Both the position numbers and the translations under genes were made by a program. A stretch of 64,000 bases of DNA from Streptomyces nitrosporeus (GTDB lineage: Bacteria; Actinomycetota; Actinomycetes; Streptomycetales; Streptomycetaceae). A model generated the notes under the pieces. It saw only the letters and a list, made by a program, of their open reading frames with translations. It was not told the DNA's origin and made no database searches. Location: contig NZ_CP023702.1 in the NCBI RefSeq assembly GCF_008704555.1, forward strand, positions 5,122,001-5,186,000, read 5' to 3'. Positions 43,693-51,930 of the stretch are shown piece by piece; the first letter of the stretch is position 1; every line of letters starts with the position of its first letter.

Positions 43693-45029
43693 GTCGTCCC
43701 CCCGTACCCGTACGCACCGGATCCGCCGTGGTCCCGGGGTGCCAGCAGTTCCGCGGCGGCCCGCTGGTAGCGCAGCACCGCCTGTTCGGCGGCCCGCAGA
43801 TCACAGGGCGCGCTCCACAGCATCCGGCGGGCCAGGTCGTACCGTTCGATCAGCAGAGGGTCCTCCGCCCCGCCGTGCCGGGCCACCTTCGCCCGGTACG
43901 CGTCGAGCCGGCCGCGCAGCTCCGCGCGGACCGCCAGCGGGGCGGTGACCGACGTCAGCGACTCACGGGCCCGCAGCAGTTCGTCCTCGGCCTCCCGCTC
44001 CAGCGCGTCCAGCAGCGGCGAGAGACGGTTCCACCGGGCGTTCCTGCGGTGCTCGGAGGCCGCCGCCAGCCGCTCCTGGAGAGCGGTCGGCGGGCCGCTC
44101 ACCGCGGGCACCTCCGAAGCGGCGATCTTCGCGAGCACCTCCCCGCGCGCCGTCCGCGCCTCGGCCAGCGTCCGGTCCGCCCGGGAGAGCACGTCACGCA
44201 GCCTGACCAGGCGCTGCTCGGCGTCCTGCCGCACCGCGAGCACCGCCTCGATCTCCCGGCGCACGTCCTCCAGGGCGCGGGCCGCCCGGTCGTAGCGGCT
44301 GGTGTCCGGCCTGCCCCCGCCCGGCGCCGCGCTGCCGGGACCCGGCAGCCAGAACGCCAGCGGGTCGGAGACCACCTGCGTCCGGAGCGTGGCCAGCTCC
44401 CGGGTGATCTCCTCCAGGTCGTCCCCGGCCGGGTGCTCCCCGGGCCTGACCCCCACCGACCGGGCCAGGGACAGGGTGCGGCGCAGCTCGGCGGCGAGCA
44501 GGTCTATCCGGGCGGGCAGCGCCGACCACACGGAGTCGGAGGCGACGACCATGTCCAGCGAGCGGGCGTACAGGTCGTTCATCCGGGTGACCAGCTCCTC
44601 CAGCGTGAACCGCTCGGAGAGCCTGGCCGGACCGGTCTCCGGGGACGCGCCGGCCGCCCCCGGATTCGCGACGGCCACCCCGTCACCGCGCAGCAGCTCC
44701 GTCAGCGCCACCAGGTCGTCCCTGCTGGGGTGGCGCCGCCTGGACCTGATCCCGCGGGCGGAGGCGAGCGCCCCGGTGTACGCGTCGAAGTACGTCCACA
44801 GCAGGGTGATCGCCTGCTCGGTGGCGGCCCAGCGCTCCCTGGTCACACCGGTCAGCTCGGCCCCCTCCAGGAGCCGGCGGCCCGCATGGTCCTGGAGTGC
44901 CAGCAGCGAGGTCTCCACGGCCTCGTGCTCGGCCCCGAGCCGGGCCAGCGCACGGTCCGCCTCGTCCCGGTCCATGACCGGGCCGGGACGTCCGCCCGCG
45001 TAACCGGGGAAGGAACCCGCCACGCCCAT
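43689..45029 (-). CDS. Coiled-coil protein of the kinase cluster, unknown
   Basis: A 446-residue, mostly alpha-helical protein with heptad-rich segments such as ARLGAEHEAVETSLLALQDHAGRRL and RREIEAVLAVRQDAEQRLVRLRDVL. There is no membrane segment or known catalytic motif. The ATG at 45029 is preceded by GGAGAGGTG. Its stop overlaps the pknG start (ATGA), so it is coupled to the kinase. It may be an adaptor between the membrane sensor and the kinase; that is inference from position. Confidence 0.75.
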   Translation of the reverse strand: MGVAGSFPGYAGGRPGPVMDRDEADRALARLGAEHEAVETSLLALQDHAGRRLLEGAELTGVTRERWAATEQAITLLWTYFDAYTGALASARGIRSRRRHPSRDDLVALTELLRGDGVAVANPGAAGASPETGPARLSERFTLEELVTRMNDLYARSLDMVVASDSVWSALPARIDLLAAELRRTLSLARSVGVRPGEHPAGDDLEEITRELATLRTQVVSDPLAFWLPGPGSAAPGGGRPDTSRYDRAARALEDVRREIEAVLAVRQDAEQRLVRLRDVLSRADRTLAEARTARGEVLAKIAASEVPAVSGPPTALQERLAAASEHRRNARWNRLSPLLDALEREAEDELLRARESLTSVTAPLAVRAELRGRLDAYRAKVARHGGAEDPLLIERYDLARRMLWSAPCDLRAAEQAVLRYQRAAAELLAPRDHGGSGAYGYGGTT

Positions 45030-45071
45030 CGATCACCTCTCCGCTCGTCACCCGGGCCGCGGCCCGGAAGG

Positions 45072-46106
45072 TCAGTTGCTCCGGTACAGGGGCGCCGGCG
45101 GCGCCTCGACACCGGGCAGCCCCTCCTCCAGCCAGGCGCGGTACGACTTCATCCAGGGGCTGTCGTCACCGCCCCTGCGGTACTCCTCCAGCACGTGGTT
45201 GACCCGGGCCACCAGGTCGTCGGAGCCCCGCTTCACCGCGACGCCGTAGTACTCGGTGGTGAAGGGCGCGCCCTTCAGCTCCACCGCCGGGTCCTGGGCC
45301 GCCTGCCCGGCCGCCAGGGCGTTGTCGGTGACCACCGCGTCGACCTCGCCGAGTTGCAGCCGTACCAGGCAGTCCAGCTGGCTGGGGACGGTCAGCCGGT
45401 CCAGGTCCCGGCCGGTGCCGTCGTGCTCGTCCTTGAAGACCGCGCCGAACGACTCCTTCTCCAGGGCGTCGTAGGCCGTCGAACCCTCGGCGCTGCACAC
45501 CCGCTTGCCCTTCAGGGAGGTGTCGTACCCCGTGATGTCCGACTCCTTCGGGGCCAGGACCTGCTGCCCGGCGCGGAAGTAGGCGGTGGAGAACGAGACC
45601 TGCTCCAGGCGCTTGCAGTTGATGGTCATCGTGCGGACGACGACGTCGACCCGGCCGTTCTCCAGGGCGGCGATCCGCTGGTTGGTGGGGATGGCCCGGA
45701 AGATCACCGCGTCCCGGTCGCCGAGGACGTCCTCGGCGATGGCCCGCACCAGGTCGATGTCGAAGCCCTCCAGCGTTCGCGTCTCGGGGTTGCGGTACCC
45801 CCAGCGGAAGCTGTTCTGGTCCACCCCGGCGACCAGCTTCCCGCGCGCGCGGATCTTCTCGATGTCCGGCCCGCCCCCGCTCGACGCCGGCAGGCTCGCC
45901 TCCGGGCTCGTGCACGCCTCGTCGGCGGCGGGCACCGCGGAGGCCACCGGTGTGCCGGCGCCCCGCCCGGCGGTGTCCGGGCCCTTGTGGTGCGCCAGGG
46001 GCAGCAGGGCGGCCGCGGCCGTGACGGCGCAGGCCACCGCCATGCCCGCCACCCCGCCCCAGCCGCGCAGCCCGCCGCGCACCACGCGGACGTCTCTTCC
46101 TCTCAT
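45072..46106 (-). CDS. glnH: GlnH-like amino-acid-binding protein, membrane-tethered
   Basis: A 344-residue extracellular solute-binding protein (family 3). The N-terminal hydrophobic segment (GVAGMAVACAVTAAAALLPLA) lacks a lipobox, so it is a signal anchor or signal peptide rather than a lipoprotein. The mature domain includes LVAGVDQNSFRWGYRNPE, GFDIDLVRAIAEDVLGD, TMTINCKRLEQVSFSTAYF and DAVVTDNALAAG, typical of glutamate/aspartate binders. There is no ABC permease beside it. In mycobacteria GlnH with GlnX signals extracellular Asp/Glu to PknG. Confidence 0.88.
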   Translation of the reverse strand: MRGRDVRVVRGGLRGWGGVAGMAVACAVTAAAALLPLAHHKGPDTAGRGAGTPVASAVPAADEACTSPEASLPASSGGGPDIEKIRARGKLVAGVDQNSFRWGYRNPETRTLEGFDIDLVRAIAEDVLGDRDAVIFRAIPTNQRIAALENGRVDVVVRTMTINCKRLEQVSFSTAYFRAGQQVLAPKESDITGYDTSLKGKRVCSAEGSTAYDALEKESFGAVFKDEHDGTGRDLDRLTVPSQLDCLVRLQLGEVDAVVTDNALAAGQAAQDPAVELKGAPFTTEYYGVAVKRGSDDLVARVNHVLEEYRRGGDDSPWMKSYRAWLEEGLPGVEAPPAPLYRSN

Positions 46107-46117
46107 CGTCCCCCCTC

Positions 46118-47506
46118 TCACCGGTACTCCGAGAGCCTGCGGTTGATCCCGGCGATCGCGGCGACCGCGCCCAGGGCCGCGAGCACGGCCGCCCCGGCCG
46201 GCAGCCCGCCGAACGCCCCGCGCCCGCTCTCCGCCGCGGCGGTGAACTCGCCCTGTTCGTGACCGAGGGCCCGGGTCAGCGCGGCGTCCACCTCCGCGAA
46301 GGACTCGCCCGTGGACCGCCCCGGGCCGATGATCTGCTCCAGGGCGCCGTTGTAGTCGCCCTGGTCGTCGGTCGCCCTGGCCGCCCGGTGGCGCTTCTGC
46401 CACTCGGCCGCACCGCTGACGGCCTCCGCCACCGGCCCACCGCCCGGGGAGCCCCCGGCGAGCCGCCCGGCGTGCTCCAGCCGGCCGCGGAGCGACTTCA
46501 TGCCCGTGGTGTAGTCCTTCTCGTACTTGTCCTGTGCGCCGTCGGCCGTCAGCACCGCGCCGCGGGCGACCAGGGTGAGGTTCTCGTTGGCGCGCGCCTT
46601 CAGCGAGTCGATGCGCGCCTTGTTGAGGACGTCCAGCGACTCCTGCCCGTGGACCATCGCGTCGCGCAGTCCGGCCCGCGCGACCGTGTGCCCCACGGCC
46701 AGCCACAGCAGCACCACCGCCGTCACCGCGGTCGCCGCCAGCAGCCCCTGGTTGAACACCCGGTTCGTACGGCGGTAGTTGCGCCGCTGCGTCCACACCA
46801 GCGCGGCCAGGGCCACCACTCCGGCGCCCAGCGCGAAGAAGGGCCACCGCCGGGCGTCGTCCGTGTCGGAGTGCAGCCGGCCGGTCTCCGTCTCGTACAA
46901 CCGTTCGGCCGCCGGGAGGAGTTCGGCGGTCATCTTCTGGTTGGCGTACCGGAGGTAGGCGCCGCCGAGCGGCAGCCCCTGCCGGTTGTTGGCGCGGGCC
47001 CGTTCGACCAGCCCCGTGTAGACGGGCAGCAGTTCGTTGAGGGTGGTGATCTCCTGGCCCGAGGCGGAACCGGCGTCCGTGTTCGCGGCGGCCCTCACCA
47101 GGAGCCGGGCCGCTTCCCCCACGGCCTTCTCGTACTGCTCGTGGACGGCTTCGGGCTCCTCGGCGCCGGCCAGGAAACCGCTCGCCGCCATCGTGTCGGC
47201 GCTCGCGAGCGAACGGTAGACGGCCGCCGCGTCCGAGCTCAGCGGCTGACTGCGCGACACCACGTCGTCCGCGGCCGAGGAACGGTCCGAGACCTCCAGG
47301 GCGGTGACCGCGCCGAACGCCACGACCAGGAGGGCCAGTACGGCACCGATGATCTGGAGCCGGCCGGGTTCCGTCGTCGCCGCCGCACGCAGCCGTTCGG
47401 CGGCCACCGCGCGGGCGCTCCCGCGCTGCGCGGGCACGGCCGCCGGCGCGGCGGGCCGGCCGGGCACGGGCTCCCGCTGCGGCTCCGCGTTCGGCGGGTG
47501 TGTCAC
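46118..47506 (-). CDS. glnX: GlnX-like membrane sensor protein
   Basis: A 462-residue protein with four hydrophobic segments: LQIIGAVLALLVVAFGAVTAL (about residue 50), WPFFALGAGVVALAALVW, GLLAATAVTAVVLLWLAVGH, and GLPAGAAVLAALGAVAAIAGI near the C-terminus. Between them are two long extracellular helical regions rich in Ala and Glu, like chemoreceptor-type sensor domains. The GTG start at 47506 has GGGGAGG close upstream. It is first in the cluster and 11 bp before glnH. It is the candidate that couples GlnH binding to PknG, as in mycobacteria; I cannot measure homology here. Confidence 0.75.
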   Translation of the reverse strand: MTHPPNAEPQREPVPGRPAAPAAVPAQRGSARAVAAERLRAAATTEPGRLQIIGAVLALLVVAFGAVTALEVSDRSSAADDVVSRSQPLSSDAAAVYRSLASADTMAASGFLAGAEEPEAVHEQYEKAVGEAARLLVRAAANTDAGSASGQEITTLNELLPVYTGLVERARANNRQGLPLGGAYLRYANQKMTAELLPAAERLYETETGRLHSDTDDARRWPFFALGAGVVALAALVWTQRRNYRRTNRVFNQGLLAATAVTAVVLLWLAVGHTVARAGLRDAMVHGQESLDVLNKARIDSLKARANENLTLVARGAVLTADGAQDKYEKDYTTGMKSLRGRLEHAGRLAGGSPGGGPVAEAVSGAAEWQKRHRAARATDDQGDYNGALEQIIGPGRSTGESFAEVDAALTRALGHEQGEFTAAAESGRGAFGGLPAGAAVLAALGAVAAIAGINRRLSEYR

Positions 47507-47814
47507 GTGACCTCCCCCTCGGTCATCGGCGGCGGCCGCCCCTCCGGCCGTCCGGAGGAAGGGCTCCGGCCAGAAGTATGGCCGCAGGAACCGCCATTCA
47601 CCAGGAACGCCCGGATCCCGCACCGGTTCCCGTATTCGATCAGGACCGGCACGGGCGATCAAGGCGTTCCCCGGCGAGCCCCCCGGAGACCGGAAGGGAT
47701 CGCCCCCCGTCCTGAACACGAACGGGACAACTGATCGGTTCCCGTACGCAAGGGGCAGCCCGCCGGCCCGGGACCGCCGGGCCCCGGGAGGCTCCGGACC
47801 AAAGGGCCCCGGGA
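47507..47814. other. Promoter region of the kinase cluster, no gene
   Basis: Less GC-rich than its surroundings from about 47560 to 47760, as expected for the glnX promoter on the minus strand. A direct repeat of GGGCCCCGGGAGGCTCCGGA occurs at about 47780 and 47804 just before the csnK terminator. No coding frame is credible. Confidence 0.4.
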
Positions 47815-47843
47815 GGCTCCGGACGAAAGGGGCGTCCGGAGCC
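47815..47843 (-). terminator. csn operon terminator
   Basis: GGCTCCGGACG (47815-47825) and CGTCCGGAGCC (47833-47843) form a perfect 11-bp stem with a 7-nt loop, one base after the csnK stop. Confidence 0.85.
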
Positions 47844-47844
47844 C

Positions 47845-48813
47845 TCAGGCGTAGTGCGCGCGCAGGGCGCGGTGCGCCGCGGGTGCCGCCCCGACCCGGT
47901 CCAGGCCCAGCAGTCCCGCCCCCAGCACCGGAGGCTGGCCCACCACCCGGATCACCGCTCCGGGGGCACGCTCGGACAGAAGTGCGGTGATCCTCCGGTC
48001 CAGCCGGGCGTGCCGCGCGGCCAGCACACTGCCGCCCAGGACGACGGGGACCTCCTGGTCCAGCAGTCCCAGCCGGCCCAGCGCCACCGACGCCATCGCC
48101 ACGACCTCGTCGGCCAGCCGGTCCACCAGGGCGGCGGCCACCGGGTCGCCGGCCTCGCTGGTCGCGAACAGCACCGGGGTCAGCGCGTGCCGCTGCCGCG
48201 CGTCGATCCGGCCGCGGTGCAGCGCCTCGATCAGCTCGTACATCGAACCCAGCCCGAAGCGGGCGGGCAGCGCCCGCGCCAGCTCCGTCGGCTCCCCGCG
48301 TCCGTCCTCGGCCCGCGCCGCGAACCACAGGGCCTCCTCGGCGAGGCCCGAACCGCCGCCCCAGTCACCGGATATCCGGCCGATCGCCGGGAAACGCGCG
48401 GTACGCCCGTCGGGCACCATGCCCACGCAGTTGATCCCCGCGCCGCAGACCACGGCGACGCCCCGCGGCTCGTCCACCCCGGCCCGCAGGATCGCGAAGG
48501 TGTCGTTGCGCACCTCGACGGTGCGCCCCCACCCCCGGGCCCGCAGGGCCTCGGCCAGCTCCTCCTCCTCGACCGGGAGATCGGCGTTGGCCAGACACGC
48601 CGACACGTGCTCCACGGGGCCGGCGGACTCCCCGCACAGCGCCAGGGCGTCCCCGACCACCGCGGCCAGGACGTCCACCGCCGGCTCCACCCCGACCAGC
48701 GGCGGCTGGAAACCCCCGCCGCGCGCGGAGGCGAGAACGGTGCCGTCCTCGCCGATCAGCGCCACGTCGGTCTTGCTGTTCCCCGCGTCGACGGCGAGGA
48801 CCGAAGCGTTCAC
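47845..48813 (-). CDS. csnK: Sugar kinase CsnK (BadF/BcrA-type, N-acetylglucosamine-kinase-like)
   Basis: A 322-residue ASKHA-fold kinase. ASVLAVDAGNSKTDVALIGEDG is the phosphate-1 motif, GVAVVCGAGINCVGM is phosphate-2, and GRISGDWGGGSGLAEEALW is diagnostic of this family. VLGGSVLAARHARLD supplies the adenosine region. It would phosphorylate glucosamine or oligosaccharide-derived amino sugar inside the cell. GTG at 48813 overlaps the csnH stop (GTGA). It is the last gene in the operon and is followed by a perfect terminator. Confidence 0.88.
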   Translation of the reverse strand: MNASVLAVDAGNSKTDVALIGEDGTVLASARGGGFQPPLVGVEPAVDVLAAVVGDALALCGESAGPVEHVSACLANADLPVEEEELAEALRARGWGRTVEVRNDTFAILRAGVDEPRGVAVVCGAGINCVGMVPDGRTARFPAIGRISGDWGGGSGLAEEALWFAARAEDGRGEPTELARALPARFGLGSMYELIEALHRGRIDARQRHALTPVLFATSEAGDPVAAALVDRLADEVVAMASVALGRLGLLDQEVPVVLGGSVLAARHARLDRRITALLSERAPGAVIRVVGQPPVLGAGLLGLDRVGAAPAAHRALRAHYA

Positions 48814-50075
48814 GCCCACGCCAGGTGCTCCCGGTTGTGCGCGATCAGCAGGTCGGTGAGCTTGTCGGCGTACTCCACCTGCCCGACCAGCGGGTGGGCC
48901 AGCAGGGCCTTGAACACCCGGTCCCTGCCGCCGTGCAGCGCCGCCTCCAGCGCCAGGCCCTCGTACGCGCTCACGCCCGCGACCAGCCCCGCGTAGAGCG
49001 GGTCGAGCGCCGGGACGGCCAGCGGGAGAGCCCCCGTGCCGTCCACCCGGGCCTGCGTCTCGATCACCGCGTCGTCCGGGAGGAACGGCAGCGTGCCGTT
49101 GTTGTACGTGTTCACCACCTGCACCGCCGGACCGCCCCCGCCGAGCAGCGAGGCCGCCAGGTCCACGGCCGCCTCGGAGTAGAAGGCGCCGCCGCGCCGG
49201 GCGAGCAGTTCCGGCTTCTCGTCCAGTGCGGGATCGGCGTACAGGGCGAGGAGTTCCTTCTCCATCGCGGCGACCTCGGCGGCCCGGGACGGCTTGGTGC
49301 CGAGCTCCCGGACCACCTCGTCGTGGGCGTAGAAGTACCGCAGGTAGTAGGAGGGCACCACACCGAGCCGGTCCAGGACGGAGCGGGGCATCCGCAGGTC
49401 GGCGGCGACGGCCTCCCCGTGCGCCTCCAGCAGCTTCGGCAGGACGTCCTCGCCGCCGGGGCCGCCGAGGCGCACGCCCAGCTCCCAGGAGAGGTGGTTG
49501 AGCCCCACGTGGTCCAGGTGCACCTCGGCGGGCGCCACGTCGAGCAGCCGGGCGAACTTGCGCTGGAAGCCGATCGCCACGTTGCACAGCCCGACCGCCT
49601 TGTGCCCGGCCCGCAGCAGGGCCCGGGTCACGATGCCGACCGGGTTGGTGAAGTCGATGATCCAGGCGTCCGGGTTGCTCCGCCGGACCCGCTCGGCGAT
49701 GTCCAGGACGACCGGCACGGTGCGCAGCGCCTTGGCGAGACCGCCGGCCCCGGTGGTCTCCTGGCCGACGCAGCCGCACTCCAGCGGCCAGGTCTCGTCC
49801 TCGTTGCGGGCGGCCTGCCCGCCGACCCGCAGCTGGAGCAGGACGGCGTCGGCGCCCTCCACCCCCGCGTCCAGGTCGGCGGTGGTGGTGATCGTGCCCG
49901 GGTGGCCCTGCTTGGCGAAGATCCGCCGGGCGAGCGGGCCGATGAGGTCGAGCCGGTCGGCCGCCGGGTCGACGAGGACCAGCTCCTCGATGGGCAGGGT
50001 GTCGCGCAGCCGCGCGAACCCGTCGATCAGTTCAGGGGTGTAGGTGGATCCCCCACCCACTACTGCGAGCTTCAT
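48810..50075 (-). CDS. csnH: GH4 glycosidase CsnH (6-phospho-beta-glycosidase type)
   Basis: A 421-residue NAD- and metal-dependent GH4 enzyme. The N-terminal KLAVVGGGSTYTPELIDGF is the Rossmann fold. GGQAARNEDETWPLECGCVGQETTGAGG and IIDFTNPVGIVTRALLR are active-site blocks, with CNVAIGFQRK and the metal-binding HLDHVGLNHLSW. It would split imported chitosan oligosaccharides by the oxidoreductive GH4 mechanism. It ends 1 bp before the permease gene and overlaps csnK by four bases. Confidence 0.9.
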   Translation of the reverse strand: MKLAVVGGGSTYTPELIDGFARLRDTLPIEELVLVDPAADRLDLIGPLARRIFAKQGHPGTITTTADLDAGVEGADAVLLQLRVGGQAARNEDETWPLECGCVGQETTGAGGLAKALRTVPVVLDIAERVRRSNPDAWIIDFTNPVGIVTRALLRAGHKAVGLCNVAIGFQRKFARLLDVAPAEVHLDHVGLNHLSWELGVRLGGPGGEDVLPKLLEAHGEAVAADLRMPRSVLDRLGVVPSYYLRYFYAHDEVVRELGTKPSRAAEVAAMEKELLALYADPALDEKPELLARRGGAFYSEAAVDLAASLLGGGGPAVQVVNTYNNGTLPFLPDDAVIETQARVDGTGALPLAVPALDPLYAGLVAGVSAYEGLALEAALHGGRDRVFKALLAHPLVGQVEYADKLTDLLIAHNREHLAWA

Positions 50076-50076
50076 C

Positions 50077-50982
50077 TCAGCCCTTCACTCCGGTCAGTGT
50101 GACGCCCTCGACGAACGCCTTCTGGGCGAAGAAGAAGACGGCGATCACAGGGGCCATGACCAGAACGGTCGCGGCCATGGTCAGGTTCCAGTCGGTATGG
50201 TGCGCGCCCTTGAAGGACTCCAGGCCGTAGCTCAGGGTCCAGGCGCCGGGGTTCTCGGAGGCGTAGATCTGCGGCCCGAAGTAGTCGTTCCAGGCGGCGA
50301 AGAACTGGAACAGCGCGATCGCCGCGATCCCGGGCTTCGCCATCGGCAGCACGACCCGGAGCAGGGTGCGCAGTTCGCCGCAGCCGTCGACCTTCGCCGC
50401 GTCCAGGTACTCGTCGGGGATGGTCAGCAGGAACTGCCGCAGCAGGAAGATGGAGAACGCGTCACCGAAGGCCATCGGGATGAGCAGCGGCCAGAGCGTG
50501 CCGGACAGGTCCAGCTGCTTCGCCCAGAACAGGTACATCGGGATGATGATCACCTGGGGCGGCAGCATCATCATCGAGATGACCAGCATCAGCGACAGCT
50601 TGCGCCCCCGGAAGCGGAACTTCGCCAGCGCGTAGGCCACCGGCACGGACGAGAGGACCGTCAGGACGGTCCCCAGCCCCGCGTACAGCAGCGTGTTGCG
50701 CCACCAGGTCAGGAAGCCGGGGGTGTCGAAGACGCGCTTGTAGTTCTCCCACTCCCAGGTGTCGGGGGTGAGGTCCCGGGTCAGGGCCTGCTGGTCGCTC
50801 ATCAGCGAGGTCAGCACCACGAAGACGAAGGGCAGGACGAAGAACAGGGCGGCGGCCACCCCGAGGGAGTGCACCGCGATCCAGTGCAGCACCGCCTTGC
50901 GGCGGGCGGTGCGCGCCGCGGGGGTCGGGTCCGGTGCGCCGGCGGGGGCGAGCGGCCGTGCCGGTCCGAGGAGTTGGGTCAT
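50077..50982 (-). CDS. csnG: Oligosaccharide ABC permease CsnG (CUT1, MalG type)
   Basis: A 301-residue inner-membrane permease with six hydrophobic segments beginning LHWIAVHSLGVAAALFFVLP. The EAA loop DEYLDAAKVDGCGELRTLLRVVLPM is near residue 205. WNDYFGPQIYASE is characteristic of MalG-type subunits. It pairs with CsnF; the ATPase is not encoded here and is probably the shared MsiK protein, as for other Streptomyces sugar importers. Confidence 0.9.
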   Translation of the reverse strand: MTQLLGPARPLAPAGAPDPTPAARTARRKAVLHWIAVHSLGVAAALFFVLPFVFVVLTSLMSDQQALTRDLTPDTWEWENYKRVFDTPGFLTWWRNTLLYAGLGTVLTVLSSVPVAYALAKFRFRGRKLSLMLVISMMMLPPQVIIIPMYLFWAKQLDLSGTLWPLLIPMAFGDAFSIFLLRQFLLTIPDEYLDAAKVDGCGELRTLLRVVLPMAKPGIAAIALFQFFAAWNDYFGPQIYASENPGAWTLSYGLESFKGAHHTDWNLTMAATVLVMAPVIAVFFFAQKAFVEGVTLTGVKG

Positions 50983-50985
50983 GGT

Positions 50986-51927
50986 TCAGTCACCGGCCTG
51001 GATCAGGTTGTTGCGGCCCCGCATCAGCAGTGCGGTGAAGGCCATGGCCAGGGCGAACAGGACGAGCGCGACCACACAGGCGGAGCCGTAGTCGAAGCGC
51101 TGGAAGCCCAGGTTGTAGACCAGCTGGGGCAGGGTGAGGGTCGACTTGTCGGGGTAGCCCGGCTCGAACTGCTGCCCGGAGCCGCCGATCACCCCCGAGG
51201 CGACCTTCCCGGCCACCAGCGGCTGGGTGTAGTACTGCATCGCCTGGATGACACCCGTGACGACCGCGAACAGCACGATCGGCGAGATGTTCGGCAGCGT
51301 GACGAAGCGGAACCGCTGCCAGGGCGACGCCCCGTCCAGCTCGGCCGCCTCGTACTGCTCCTTCGGTACGTCCAGGAGCGCGGCCATGAAGATCACCATC
51401 AGGTCGCCGATGCCCCACACCGCGAGCATGGTGAGCGCCGGCTTCGACCAGGAGGCGTCGTTGAACCAGCCCGGCGCCGGCAGCCCCAGGTCGCCCAGGA
51501 TCGCGTTGACCGGCCCCGTCCCCGGGTTGAGCAGGAAGACGAAGGCCAGCGTCGCGGCGACGGGCGGGGCCAGGTAGGGCAGGTAGAAGAAGGTGCGGAA
51601 GAGGCCCGTGCCCGTCCTGATCTTCGTGATCAGCATCCCGACCCCGAGCCCGAACACGACCCGGCAGGTGACCATGACGAGCACCAGCCACAGGGTGTTG
51701 CGCAGCGAGGGCCAGAACATCGGGTAGTCGGTGAAGACGTACGTCCAGTTCGTCAGCCCGTTGAAGACCGGCGCCCCGAAGCCGTCGTACTTCATGAAGG
51801 AGAAGTACACGGTGGAGACCATCGGGTAGGCGAAGAAGACCGCGAACCCGATCAGCCACGGCGACATGAAGGCCGCCGTCCGGAGCGCCGCGCCCCGGCG
51901 CTTGGAGCGGAGTGTGTGCGTGGCCAT
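50986..51927 (-). CDS. csnF: Oligosaccharide ABC permease CsnF (CUT1, MalF type)
   Basis: A 313-residue permease with hydrophobic segments and the EAA loop DVPKEQYEAAELDGASPWQRFRFVTLPN. N-terminal LRTAAFMSPWLIGFAVFFAYPM is typical of UgpA/MalF-like subunits. It starts three bases after the binding-protein stop and precedes csnG with the same spacing, so the three transport genes are one unit. Confidence 0.9.
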   Translation of the reverse strand: MATHTLRSKRRGAALRTAAFMSPWLIGFAVFFAYPMVSTVYFSFMKYDGFGAPVFNGLTNWTYVFTDYPMFWPSLRNTLWLVLVMVTCRVVFGLGVGMLITKIRTGTGLFRTFFYLPYLAPPVAATLAFVFLLNPGTGPVNAILGDLGLPAPGWFNDASWSKPALTMLAVWGIGDLMVIFMAALLDVPKEQYEAAELDGASPWQRFRFVTLPNISPIVLFAVVTGVIQAMQYYTQPLVAGKVASGVIGGSGQQFEPGYPDKSTLTLPQLVYNLGFQRFDYGSACVVALVLFALAMAFTALLMRGRNNLIQAGD

Positions 51928-51930
51928 GGA

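Noticed and set aside
45072..46106. Glutamine ABC importer
   Set aside because: No permease or ATPase gene accompanies the binding protein; its neighbours are a membrane sensor and kinase.
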